Below, piece by piece: positions 49,914 to 61,140 of a DNA stretch of 64,000 bases (the first letter of the stretch is position 1; each line of letters begins with the position of its first letter). The DNA is taken from NCBI GenBank assembly GCA_030562195.1, contig JAUJPP010000005.1, positions 27,949,106 to 28,013,105 of the forward strand, read 5' to 3'. A model generated the notes under the pieces. It did not search any database, was not told the origin of the DNA, and saw only the letters and a list, made by a program, of their open reading frames with translations. This stretch comes from Nipponacmea schrenckii (taxonomy: Eukaryota > Mollusca > Gastropoda > Lottiidae). Made by a program: the position numbers and the translations under genes.

Positions 49914-52166
49914 CTAAAAACTGAAAGATAAATTTGAGAGCCTGTCTTCAGCCATTGTTGATCTCAGATAATTTTTTATTAGTTTCAATCTACTAAAGCT
50001 TCTCTCACTGGCAGCACTGGATACAGGGATTGTCAAAAATATTTTATACAAAATCGTCAAATTAGGAAATGCAGTATCCATAGTATTTTGTATAATGAAG
50101 GGTAAAACATCTTTGACTTTTAGAAGTACCGATGAAGGGGTGTAAATATATCTTCTAAAACTATTTTAAAATGTCTATATTCATCTATTAGTTCGGCAGT
50201 ATTGACATCTTTACTATAAAACTTTCCAAGTTCAATCAATTTCGTTTCACTGTTTTTATCTGAGAAATATTTAGGATCTAAGGCAGAAAATTTATTAGCA
50301 ATTTCAGTAAAATCTGAGAATCGTTCATTCATCTGAAATGTCAAAGTATCTACGATAACATAATAGGTATCTCGAAGAAATCTGGTACGACCATCACCAG
50401 CGGCGTCATCCCTTGCTCGTTCACCTGGCATTAACTTTACTTTTCGGTTTCGGGACTCTTTATACACCGGAGCGACTTCACACATTGATGCGATATCTCT
50501 TGCTTCAGTTTCAACATCATTGAAAACGTCGTCTGATCGTAATTCGACTAATTGCAATCGAGTGGACTGAACAAGTGAAGATGCAGTCATAATATCAATA
50601 TCGGACTCTTGTAAATAACATGAGAGTATATTAGTGCATGCTAATATCTTATCCCAAACAACTAATAATACAATAAATTCAAACTTAGTAATTGTTGCCA
50701 GAATACCATTACCATCAGCAAGTGCCTTCGGTGTTGTATTTCGTAATACACCACTAGCAATTTGTTCAAGAGCTTTCACGAGAGCTGGAATGAAGCTTAT
50801 CACAGCTTTCACTGAGTCTTTGTGGCTATGCCAACGTGTGTCACAGTGCCTTTTCAATTTCAAAGTTGCTATATCCAGTAGCTTAATTTCGGAATCTAAC
50901 AGTTTCAGTCTTGGAAGAGAACTTGTCATAAAACTGTAGATATTTTCTAGAGTGCCAAAGAAAGGTTTAGCTTGTACACAAGACGAAGATGCCGAGTCAC
51001 CTATTACAAGATTCAAGTTGTGGGCACAACAGTGAACATAAATTGCGGTAGGCTCTTCAATTTTGACTCGTCGTTGGAGCCCAGAAATATCACCTGACAT
51101 AGTGGAAGCACCATCATATGCCTGACCTCTACATTCCGAAAATTTTAAAGAACATTTTTCGAGCATCTTATCTAATAAGTTCTTGAAATCTTCGGCACTT
51201 GCACCACCCAATTCGTCGAACATGATGAACCGCTCAACGATATCTCCCGACTTGGTAACGTAACGGAGCGAAAACGAGCATTGATCAATTCTACTGATAT
51301 CTATAGTTGAATCTAGAATAATAGCATAATATCTAGCATAACGAACTTCAAATAGAATTCCCCGAAGAACTTCATTGGCAATGGATTCAATGATGTCATT
51401 CTGTATGTGATGACTTAAATAAGTTTCATTCCTTTTAGCATTTATCAGATGGTCGGCTAGAATTTGATCATATTTTGAAATGAATTTAACAAGTTCGAGA
51501 AAATTGCCCTCGTTACAATCTTGACTTAATCCTGCATGTTCTCTGTGACCCCTGAATGCAAGACCCTGTTTCCCAGAAAAAGTATCGCATCTACCAGACG
51601 CTTCATAACTTGTCGATTTCGTTCGATTTCGGCATTTTTGGCTTTCATCAAATTTTGATAGACTGTCTGGTCACTCCGCAATCGAAACTTTGTGACAATT
51701 AAAACTCTCATAGAACTTTTGTGAATTTCAGAATCCTCGTGACTTCGAATTTTCTCAATCCCTTTTTTAAAATTAGAACATCCAGCATTTGGATCTGCGA
51801 ATGTGCGTTCAAATGAAAATTTATTTTTTTCTGCAAAGAGCCAACAAGACAGACAGTACATTTTATGTGTTTCTGGAGAGTAACAAAGCCATTGTCTATG
51901 GGATTTTGTTCTGTTTTCCATTGTCTTCTGATACCATTCCACATGAAAACGTCTCCCATCTTTGTCGATTTGGAAATCATCGAAGTCATCATGAAATCCT
52001 GGTTGACAAGCACCTATTTCTATTATTGCTCGCACCAATGAATCAGTGATTTTGGAATCCTTGAAGAGCCAAGGATCTGATGGATATTTACATGTCAAAT
52101 CAATTAATTTCATAAAAACAGATGAACATTCTTGTGGACTTTTCGGAATTTCAGTTCCACTTATAT
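49914..52166 (-). pseudogene. hAT transposase (TTF/ZMYM1-like), main part
   Basis: Continues in frame from the N-terminal piece across the nested element. TTF zinc-finger region (HVEWYQKTMENRTKSHRQWL, CLSCWLF, IHKSS), frameshift at the run near 51569-51574, then QGLAFRGHREHAG, YYAIILDSTIDIS (first Asp), GQAYDGASTMSG (second Asp), YVHCCAHNLNLVI, RHCDTRWHSH. A second frameshift near 50125-50150 precedes the hATC dimerisation block: TIPVSSAASERSFSRLKLI, then LRSTMAEDRL, with a stop at 49914-49916. Without the breaks the protein would be about 820 residues. It cannot be made from this copy, though all landmark motifs persist. Confidence 0.88.
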
Positions 52167-55100
52167 CTGCCCTAATCTGGTAAAACCTAGTAAGTCACTT
52201 CTTAGACATTTCAAGATAAATGCGAAAAACTTTCCGAATCCATGATTAGTCTCCATGCATACATATGGCAAATGTTATATTCTTATAATTCAGTATTTTA
52301 ATGATGTTTTAAACAGCATATGTTTAAATTAAATTTCTATCATTAATTTAATTAGAATTAGACTAACTAGGTTTTTCCTGACCAAATCATATGTTTTCAT
52401 TGAACTTTGTGCAATAAAAACCTAGCAAAGAGTCATAATGTCACAAAACGTCGTATATTTCGGACAACATAAATTATACACAGGGATTGTTGCTTGTACT
52501 TTGAGCACCTTGGAAATTTTTTCTGATTTCAACTTTAATTTAATGAAATATCAACATAGTTTTTTAACAGTAAAAATAATCTTGAAACTATTTAATTCAT
52601 TAATCGAGAAATTTAACAAAAATTGAATATCTTCATTTGGATATTTATTTAATTGAATGTTTGGAGGAGATCACTGCTCTCATTGTTCACAGGCATATCA
52701 AGCCAAAATTTCTTTTTGGGTCCCGGGAAAGATTCAACAAGTTTCAGAATGTTTTGATGTTTATTTGCAGAAATACCTCTTGATTGAACCATCTTGTGCG
52801 GGTCAATTTGCAAATTAAATTTTGGTCGCAAAAAGTCTATTTCAATTGCTATGTCGTTAAATGATTGTTTATACCACATTGATCGGGAACCTTTACGGAA
52901 TTCAACCTCACAAAGATTGGCTAGAAGGGGAAGCTCCACTTTTTTTGACTGTCGTGACCTGTGCCCATCTTCAAATATGTAGAAATCACTGTGAGTCATC
53001 ACAACAGCTTTAATTTTGTGGGTTGCTTTTTGGCACAATTCAACGAAATCGTGGAATGTATATATTTCTTTCTGTTTTTTCATTTTTGAACCAATGTTCC
53101 CGTGAATACTGTCGGCTCTCATAAAGGTGTGTCCTTTTTCAAGAAATTTAATCGTTACGCTTGTGGGTCCCCATTCCTTGTTTACACACCATGCAAGGGC
53201 AGTAAAAAGAGTCCAGTTTTTGTTCTGACCAGAACAGTTGTCCGCCCAAAAAATTACCTTGTCTTGTGCTGAAGTGTTTATGCATTTGATGAAAGCTGAG
53301 GCTACATCAGTAGCAAGCCTTCCAGCTATGCCTTCATGCCAAAGGACAACAAAGTCGGTGTCTCCAGTCAAAGAAGCAAAAGTTTCATTAAAAACAACCA
53401 GTCGTGAGATGAAAAAATGCTCTTTTGTTGTCATTTTAGGCAACAAGATGACTTTTTGCATATCAACAGCAAACGAACTTCCCATGGAATTATCAGTAGA
53501 TGATGCTTCGATATCATCTTGGTATTGTCTTCTTGCTTTTGTGTACTTTGCTTTGTGCCTTTCTGAATCTGCACAAAGGTCACAATTGTTGTCTTTATTG
53601 TGATCTTCTTCGGTTGAGACAGCATGGGCGTTAATGCGTGCACATAAACCACAGTTATCCTGTGATGGACGAGAAAATCCTATGTTCATAGATTCAAATA
53701 CCCGCCGGTAAACAGGATAACTAACGTTGTCTACATTAGCTTTGTAATCTTCCCACATGCTGGTTATGGTAAGATCAGGATCCAGGTATCTGCGATTTGG
53801 TGCATGTTCACGGTTATAATGACTGATCTGTGGGTTGAATCGCTCAATGTGGTCTTCTATAGAGATTTTATCCTTCTTGTTTTTTGGTGGTGCTTTGCCT
53901 CTTTTATCTGTAGAACTGGAAATAATGTCATCTGGACTTTTCAACTTTTCTCGGACGAATTCAGTTACTCTTCCATCGGTCTTGAGACCAAGTGTATGAA
54001 GAAACATAAATTTACAGACGGATATCTTGGAAACACCCTGGGGTAATAGGTATTCTAATGTATGCGTCCTTGAATACTGGTCTTGGGCATGCTCATGCTG
54101 TTTTACCTTTTTAATAATGATGTGTCCATCAAACCATAATCTTCGTTGGGTAAAATCAAATGACCAAAATGTATTATTTAGGGCTTGTCGTTGCTCTTGT
54201 GTAAGTTTTATATTACAAGATTTTCGACATGAATTATTGCAAGGAGACAAGAGTGGATACTTATGTTTCGAATGTTCTTGCTTGTCTGTTTCGGTACGAC
54301 GCCTTTTTCTTTGATTTTCTTCAACAGAAGCATCATTTTTCACAGGAGATGACACAGGACAGTTGGGTTTGGAAGCATCACCGCGTGGAGCTGTATCATT
54401 AAGATTTATAGTAGCAGGACAGGGAGACACATTGTTCTTAGAACGGTCAACACTCACACCCATTGGTTCCACTGTTTCAGGAGACAATCCACTATCAAAT
54501 GATAACGGAGCTGTACAGTGAACTACATTGTCCACTTCAATGGTTTCATCTATGTTCACACATAATTGATCAGTTTGTTTAATATCGTTTGTAAATATAT
54601 AAATTTCCCTACTGTCATCTGGTATGGATTCAGCAGAAAATTGATCCTGGAGAATTGGTGTATCATCTAGGTTAAGATTGTCAGTTTGAAGACAAAATGA
54701 TCCTTTAAACTTGGGAGAGTTAACAATTTCAGCAGAATCTAAAGTAGGTTTCAACTGACGACCAGTATCACCACACGGGTCAAAAGATAGATTACCAGTT
54801 TCTGATTTTTCTGCAGTATTCATAATCTCTGCATTCTTACTAAGTGCTAAACGCAGCATCATCATCCCCCGAGAAGTCATACTGCATTTAAAGTCTTCGA
54901 AAACTTAGGGAAAAACTTGCTTTTCTAAGGCATACAAAATGGAGGCTACAATGACATGTCACATGACCAAATACCATGCTGCTATTGGCTAATTGACCTT
55001 ACTAGGTTTTTCTTGATCAGCAGCTATCAATGTGGTTACTTGCTAGGTACTGCCAGTACAATATCTGAGAAACACGATGTCATAGATACATTTTTCTGAT

Positions 55101-55195
55101 ACCAGAAGATAGCACAGAACCTAGTATGTTCAAAAATTGGTCCAACTCAATTTTGATAAAATTTTGACTTACTAGGTTTTACCAGATTAGGGCAG
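52167..55195 (-). mobile_element. Nested 3.0-kb DNA transposon, 31-bp perfect TIRs, ATAT duplication
   Basis: Termini at 52167-52197 and 55165-55195 are perfect inverted repeats of 31 bp starting CTGCCCTAATCTGG. Flanks are ATAT on both sides (52163-52166, 55196-55199). Removing one ATAT and the element restores the hAT transposase frame, which fixes the boundaries. It encodes one intact 743-codon protein. A 4-bp AWWT-type duplication with a DDD-like protein would fit the Sola superfamily as I remember it, but that label is tentative. CTAGGTTTT is repeated in the subterminal regions. Confidence 0.92.
52649..54880 (-). CDS. Probable transposase of the nested element (DUF7869-like, DDD)
   Basis: 743 codons, uninterrupted, the only gene of the 3-kb element. 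The N-terminal 190 residues are Ser/Asp-rich and probably disordered, ending in a basic RKRRR (191-195, possible nuclear signal). A Cys/His cluster follows (CGLCARINAHA at 410-420, CDLC at 433-436). Then a probable RNase-H-like core: FAVDMQKVILLPKM (Asp473), FWADNCSGQNKNWTLF (Asp547), GHTFMRADSIHG (Asp590). The DN.SGQNKN and GHTFM.AD..H phrases are those I recall for the DUF7869 family of animal and fungal proteins. Intactness inside a broken hAT suggests a younger insertion. Inferred function: cut-and-paste transposition. The alternative is a passenger protein with the true transposase elsewhere. Confidence 0.75.
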   Translation of the reverse strand: MTSRGMMMLRLALSKNAEIMNTAEKSETGNLSFDPCGDTGRQLKPTLDSAEIVNSPKFKGSFCLQTDNLNLDDTPILQDQFSAESIPDDSREIYIFTNDIKQTDQLCVNIDETIEVDNVVHCTAPLSFDSGLSPETVEPMGVSVDRSKNNVSPCPATINLNDTAPRGDASKPNCPVSSPVKNDASVEENQRKRRRTETDKQEHSKHKYPLLSPCNNSCRKSCNIKLTQEQRQALNNTFWSFDFTQRRLWFDGHIIIKKVKQHEHAQDQYSRTHTLEYLLPQGVSKISVCKFMFLHTLGLKTDGRVTEFVREKLKSPDDIISSSTDKRGKAPPKNKKDKISIEDHIERFNPQISHYNREHAPNRRYLDPDLTITSMWEDYKANVDNVSYPVYRRVFESMNIGFSRPSQDNCGLCARINAHAVSTEEDHNKDNNCDLCADSERHKAKYTKARRQYQDDIEASSTDNSMGSSFAVDMQKVILLPKMTTKEHFFISRLVVFNETFASLTGDTDFVVLWHEGIAGRLATDVASAFIKCINTSAQDKVIFWADNCSGQNKNWTLFTALAWCVNKEWGPTSVTIKFLEKGHTFMRADSIHGNIGSKMKKQKEIYTFHDFVELCQKATHKIKAVVMTHSDFYIFEDGHRSRQSKKVELPLLANLCEVEFRKGSRSMWYKQSFNDIAIEIDFLRPKFNLQIDPHKMVQSRGISANKHQNILKLVESFPGPKKKFWLDMPVNNESSDLLQTFN

Positions 55196-55199
55196 ATAT

Positions 55200-55563
55200 C
55201 AGGTGTGTTGGAACATGTTGGTTTATCGCAACATTCACGGACTGTGCCTCCGGATACATTAGCGGATTGGGAAGAAGGGTCACAATCATCAATTAGATGT
55301 GTTTCCACTTCACTGTGCTCGCTACTAATTACTTCACTTACATTCTGATTACTTTCTGAAGATGTGCTAGTATGTGTTTTCCCGAAAAAACTACTTAATT
55401 GTGGCTGAGATTTATCAGTTATTTGTTGAACTGGTGTAAAAGTAATAGTATCCCCCAAGTGTAAGCGTTTTAAGTGACTTTCTTTATAATCGGAATCAAG
55501 TTCCTTGCCGCATGCATCACATGCAACCCGTTGTCGATACAATCGTTTACGTGTAGAAGACAT
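55200..55563 (-). pseudogene. hAT transposase, N-terminal piece
   Basis: Begins at the ATG at 55563 (MSSTRKRLYRQRVACDACGK). A C2H2-like finger (CDACGK..., HLKRLH) is followed by a Ser/Gln-rich linker (QPQLSSFFGK) and an acidic stretch, up to CSNTPDI. There the nested transposon interrupts codon 121-122; the frame resumes at 52166. Confidence 0.85.
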
Positions 55564-56577
55564 TGTTTTGATTTCTGTGTCAATTTGCTAAATTGCAACA
55601 GTGCAAGTTATAACCAGGCCAAACAATTCTTGACAAAAGACAAAAATATTTTTGAACAATTTTTAGTGCGTGTTTATCAATGATCGATGGAAGATAGAAC
55701 AGGTGTTATTCTAACGAAATTTCACTCTGAAATGATCACAGCTAGAGGACACGCAATGTTATGTGATTATAATGATAATTATGATCTTTTTTCCAAGGGA
55801 AGTAAGCTAGGGAACTCATGTGTTTTTAGTTGAAACCTTATCAAACTTATTTATTTTACATTTTTTCATTGGTGGAATAATAGTTTAGAACTTTTTTTTA
55901 CACAAAAAAACCCAACGTGATTAAAATGATCTATTTTCCAAGGGAAGTAAGCCAGGGAACTCGTGTGTTGTTAGTTGAAACCTTATTAAACTTATTTATT
56001 TTACATTTTCTTATTGGTGGAATTTTTATTGATTTATTTGATTAATAAATGATCTATTTTCCAAGGGAAGTAAGCCAAGGAACTTGTTAACTTTTTAGGT
56101 GAAACTTTACCGAATGTCTTAATTTAAGGCAATTCGGGCACCGATTTCCATTTTTTTTAACAAATATTGTTTGTCATACAATATTTATTGAAAAAATTGA
56201 AATATGTGCCCGAATTGTCTTTTTTTGGTTGTGTAAAAAAAAGTTCTAAACTCTACTTTCGGGCTGCGATTTCAATTTTTGAAATATGTAAAATATAATC
56301 ATAGCAATGACATTCGGGCAGTGATTTCGATCCTTAAATAATATGAATTATGAAATATTATTATAGGAGAATAAAATTGGGCTATCAATTTAAAAAAAAT
56401 ACAGTTATAGTAATATAGGATATTCGGGCAAAGATATGATTTCATTTTTAAATTCCAAAAGAAAAAAAAAATTGGGCCGTTAAAATTTTTTTTTTTTTAA
56501 ATGCCTTGCCCGAAAAACTAGCCTTTGGGGCTGCGAGGGGGGGCGGCTGCCCCCCCCCCCCTGTGGCTCCGCCACTG
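55564..56577. repeat. hAT right subterminal region with two internal repeats
   Basis: Three roughly 140-bp units (about 55779-56100) share CCAAGGGAAGTAAGCCAGGG, AACTTATTTATTTTACATTT and ATTGGTGGAAT. Nearer the end, TTCGGGC (or GCCCGAA) recurs at about 56130, 56210, 56258, 56312, 56423 and 56508, often as ATTCGGGCANNGATTTC. One GCCCGAA also lies in the left end near 49618. Confidence 0.75.
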
Positions 56578-59175
56578 CTCAAATTAGACAGGATGAGGGT
56601 CATGTCATCAGCTTGCTGATACACCAATGATACCTTATTAGAATCTGGAATAGGAATTCCATTTATGTTCGGATTAGCCTTATGTAACCTGATCCTGTAA
56701 TAGTAGTTTCAGAAGTGTTCCTATTGTTTAAATATAAATATAGATGTCAATGTAGCTGTGTTGTATTTTCCTGAACCTCCAGAGACCCCGTCTGTCAACC
56801 CATACCAACAAGAAACGTCACATTGGAACAACAAATGTTACAAATGACCAGAAAAGTTACACTTAATCAATGCATTAAGTGGCTGCACAGACAAAACATA
56901 CAATAATGCTGCGATGGAGCAACCCTTTCGAACTGATCGCATGACAGGGAACGACTTTGATATATGGCCATTAATCTTTACGCAACTTTTAATGTCATTA
57001 TACAGGATCCTCGTATACTTCCGATATTTTTCACCAAATCACATGCAGTAACACATTGAACAAAAAGTCATGCGATACCATATCGAAAGCTTTTTGGGAG
57101 TCAATTTTGAGCAAATATAGCGGTAAATCCTCAATGACCAATGATAACATCACGTATCGCACAAATATTGAAAGAGATATCACGACCCGGAACACATGAT
57201 GTTTGATCTAACGATATGACATCAGCTACAACAGTTTTAAGTCGCAAAGCCAGACAACGGGAACAAATTTTATAGTCAGCGTTGAGGAGGTTGAATTATC
57301 CTTTTCCCTCCTTTGTTTATAAAGCAACAGCTTTGATCACATTAAGGTAAGAGTCACCAACCACATCCCAAAAACACACATACCACTCAACAGTCAACCC
57401 ATCGAGACCAGTTGACTTATTGCGAGACATACCCCTAAGGGCGTTAAAAAGTTCTTTCTTGGTAAAATCGGGCTGTTTCCAAAATTTCGAAAGAATCACT
57501 CACTCTAACACCATCATCATTAACTAACTCCCTTATCATATTAGTTTCCTGTTTTTGCTTCTCCAACCTCAAAAAGTACGCTGTACATCTATCAGACTCT
57601 AACGAGTCACGAACTTTCGAGCGCAGAATCGCGCCCTGACAGATACGGGACTCATATACACTCACCTCAGCTTCAAGGTCAACTAGATGTTTCGAATCAT
57701 ATGGCAGATTTTTGGAAGCACGATGATAGATGCAATTAAGACGTTTTTGAAGAATCTGATATTACTCCCGAGCTCGAGCTTGTTTAAAAGAAGAGAAGGT
57801 AACAGTCCTCTTTTTAATTTGATACTTCATGTTATCCCACCACAAGAGAATATCTGTTAATCTGAATTAGCATACGGTATTCAGCGTCTTTCAGAAGTGA
57901 ATTATTAAACACCCAGCTTCCTGGTCCAAGATCTATGGTTTTAAAGTTAAGATTTAACGTGACAAGCTATGAATATGACAAAAACCAGCACTACAGAATA
58001 CAAAATCCAATCTAGATTGTTTCAAGACATTATTCACTATTTGACGACGAGTAAAAGCAATTTTGTTAGAATGGAAGAACCGCCAACAGTCAATCAGATA
58101 GAGTTCATCAATAAAAGATGACAGGTTTCTGCAACGATCGACATAACAAGCTAAAGTTTTGGATCTATCACGGAATGAATCAATATCGTCATTAAAATCA
58201 CCACACGTTGAGAATCAGACACACGCCGAAAAACTTTACTCATGAAGTGCACTCTCTCTTTACCATCATTTGGGGCGTAAACACATAAAATACTGAACTT
58301 AATTACCTCGTTCTTAAAAACACAATGCAACAACCGACCATCATCATCAGAAAATTCACACATTACATACATCGCGAATTGTTCAGACACTAGTATGGCA
58401 CATCCCCTCCTGTTGGAAGGATGAGTCCTGTCACACGAGTAATACGTAGAACCATCCCACAGGTGTTTATAATTTTGAACAAAATCCTCATCCCAGAAAG
58501 TTTCTTGTAGACAGAGGATATCACATGACAAAGACTTAAATACATTGGTAATTTTCGAAACACTCCTAAGACTACGTGCATTAACAGTTAACACTAACAT
58601 TACGAATGATAACAAAGAAGAGTACCAGCACGACAACTACTTAACATTTTTCAATCGTTGGGACACAGCAACTTTCAATTTCTCTGAATTATTCTGACGA
58701 TCCTGGCGAGCTTTGCGTTTCATTGGAGCTCTAACAGCTAAAGGGGGGAGGAGGTTTAGCAGCTCTCTTTGGCCCACGCCTACTCGCACCACGTTCACCA
58801 GAGTCACCATTATCGACCCAGAATCTACCACTAACGTGCTCACTAACCATATCCATTTCACAAGAAACATCTTGAGCATCATCATCTTTAACTGCATCAC
58901 ACTCCTCACTCATCGTGACACTCATCATCACCACCACCATCATCTTTATCACCATCATCAACGTCATCATCATAATCATCATAATCAACAACAACATTAT
59001 CATCATCATCATCATCATCATCAACTTTATCATAATCATCAACTTTATCATCATCATCATCAACTTTATCGATCAACAGAAGTCGAGACAATAGGCAATC
59101 TTGGCTGAAAGGGAACGTCTGTAGCACCAGGAAGACAAATAGCTGGTGGGGTAGACTGTTTTCTACAATCATCAT
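56578..59175 (-). pseudogene. L1/Tx1-like LINE, 5' half (ORF1 end, endonuclease, polymerase start)
   Basis: Minus strand, right to left. Asp-rich end of ORF1 (to SQRLKNVK and TAG at 58637). ORF2 APE-type endonuclease with LTVNARSLRSVSKITNVF, CDILCLQETFWDEDF, RRGCAILVS and CVYAPNDGKE; its GDFND motif is in a shifted frame near 58185. Then LESDRCTAYFLRLEKQKQET, the polymerase start MSRNKSTGLDGLTVEWY (57440-57380), DSQKAFDMVSHDF (near 57090), RSVRKGCSIAALLYVL, and QQADDMTLILSN ending at the hAT insertion. Several frame breaks. N-terminal ORF1 and the 5' UTR are missing. Confidence 0.85.
58915..59075. repeat. CAT/ATC trinucleotide microsatellite in LINE ORF1
   Basis: Imperfect CATCAT and CAACTTTATCAT iterations. 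Read on the minus strand they give KVDDDDDKVDDYDKVDDDDD, an acidic tract at the end of ORF1. The plus-strand His-rich frame is an artefact of the repeat. Confidence 0.85.
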
Positions 59176-59805
59176 ACCATCAGTTGTACCTCAAATTGTC
59201 AAATTATCGTCTGCAATTTGGGAAAGTTCATTTATTACCCCAATCTTCACCCCTGTAAGTGAGAACAGTTCAATATGTGAAACGACTAGTCTTTAGTTGT
59301 CCAGTGTCTTTTGAAAAGCATAGTGTGAAATAGGACAATCAAAGCTGAGCACATTTTAGGTAGTCAAGGCGACATTGACTATTATGGGATAGTAAAATGA
59401 ATGACCAGCATGGCTTGGAGAAAACATCATTTCTATACTATTTTTCACAGTTAGGCGTGACTCCTGTCGTTTTGCTTTGCCGTTATTTTTTATGTTAATT
59501 ATGTGACATTATTCTTTGTGAACTGTGAATGTAGAATATTCTTTCTCTCAAGAATATAACAATACAGCAGAATAGTGTTTCTTTTGTTGTTTTTTTTTTT
59601 TTTTTTTTTGACTGAAATACGCAAACCCCAACACGCGTGCAAAAGATAGAAACAAGACTGTGAACAGATCTCCAGGCACCATGTAGCAACTTACATTTCG
59701 AGTGAAAAATATTGGAAACGTGACAGTGAAAGCTGAAAACTTGGAAAAAGTGATTAATAATTGAAAAGGTGAATAACTATATTTAACATTAACATTTAAT
59801 TCATA
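59176..59805. other. Spacer with a 22-T tract
   Basis: No gene seen. A run of T at about 59589-59610 may be the poly-A tail of a minus-strand retroposon, but no body was recognised. It may include the leader or LTR of the BEL/Pao element to the right. Confidence 0.35.
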
Positions 59806-61140
59806 ATGATTGATGTCGTTAATAACAGTGAAGAAGCTGTGAATAGTATAAATTTGAATCCTGCAAACCCTCCTGTTGCAGAGGCGTCCCTCAAGGGGCT
59901 GGAGCCAATGTTCAGCATGAAGATAATGTTCAGCATGAAGATGCATTGAATACCGGTACGTTGGAAAATTATCCTGTGAACAATAATGTGACTGTGCCTT
60001 TGCAATTACCGGTAGTAAATCCTGAAGATAGTGTCTCTCAGGTAAAGTCGAATACATCAAATGTATCCAGTAGAATGAAGAATATCCAAAGAGAAATAGA
60101 ACTTAACTATCAACTGGTGGCCCTTAGAGAGACTAATGCTCTAGAAGCTCAAAAACAAGATATTTTGAGACGTCAAAAGGAAATACGTTTAAGAGCTGAA
60201 CTACAGGCAGCAAAGGACGTGAATCAAGCCTACGAAAACTTGCGTGGATCGGAATCAGAAGTAACTTTTAATACAAAGACTTTCAAACCACGTCATGTAT
60301 CTAAACCGATACCAGTATATACACCTACCACAGAGAAATTCACACCAAAGGTTAATACAGAACCTACGTTTACCAAACCTATGCTTACTACAGATAATTC
60401 TGGATATAACAAGGACTTAGTAACAGTGTTCAACAAACTCTTAGAGAATCAAAGATACCAATCTCTACCCACTCAAGAAATCAAATCATTTGATGGTACA
60501 GAAATCTTAAACTATAAGACCTTCATCAAAAGCTTTGAAAACGTGGTGGAACTTAACACAAGTGATCCAAGCAGAAGGTTAGAATTCTTACTTCAGTACA
60601 CGTGTGTTAAAGCCCATGAACTGATAAGATATTGTACTCTTATTGATCCAGCTGACAGAGCCTATGAAGAAGCCAGAAAACTGTTGAAGAGGGATTATGG
60701 TGATCCAATATTGAATGCAGCCAGAGTAATAGATAAAGCTGAGAAATGGACACCTATCAAGAATGGTGATAAAGAAGGACTTCGCAAGTTCGCTATATTC
60801 CTCATAAACTGTAGTAATTCCAAACTAGAAGGGGAGTATACTACTATGGATAATTATGAATTTCTAATCAAACTCTGCAGTAAACTTCCTGTTGGGTTAC
60901 AACAACAATGGATACGTGAAGTAGGGAAAATAAGGGACCGCCCTCCAACACTTAAGGATTTTGAAAACTTTGTAGTAACAATTTCGCGAAATGAAAATGA
61001 TCCACGAATATCTGGATTAGGATATCAAAGGAATCAACCAAGTCAAAGTCCACAGAATCAACAGAACAGTACAGATCAAAATTTAAAGGGAAAGAGAAAA
61101 TGCACCATGTTTATATTGTGGACCGAATACGAATCATAGT
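59806..61140 (+). pseudogene. BEL/Pao gag
   Basis: Probable ATG at 59806 (MIDVVNNSEEAVNSINLNPA). A frame change near 59900-59950 leads into the main 397-codon frame. A coiled-coil stretch (MKNIQREIELNYQLVALRE, QDILRRQKEIRLRAELQAAK) precedes the DUF1759-type gag core: LPTQEIKSFDGTEILNYKTF, LEFLLQYTCVKAHELI, ARKLLKRDYGDP. A further one-base frame change near 61095 separates the first zinc knuckle (PCLYCGPNTNHSLHVC). No 5' LTR could be recognised. Confidence 0.85.

Larger units (their letters stand above)
49567..56577 (-). mobile_element. hAT DNA transposon, 7.0 kb, with 8-bp target duplication
   Basis: Termini CAGTGGCGGAGCCA (49567) and TGGCTCCGCCACTG (ending 56577) are inverted copies; CAGTGGCG is the usual hAT end. 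The 8-bp duplication CTCAAATT lies at 49559-49566 and 56578-56585. The host sequence is the LINE polymerase: the duplicated octamer encodes Asn-Leu-Ser just after the ADD motif. The element holds a TTF-type hAT transposase gene (minus) broken by another transposon and by frameshifts. Confidence 0.95.

Noticed and set aside
52649..54880. Host gene encoding the 743-residue protein
   Set aside because: It is exactly enclosed by perfect inverted repeats and a target duplication inside another transposon.
58713..59108. His-rich plus-strand protein
   Set aside because: It is the translation of a CAT microsatellite in the wrong strand; the LINE ORF1 reads on the minus strand.
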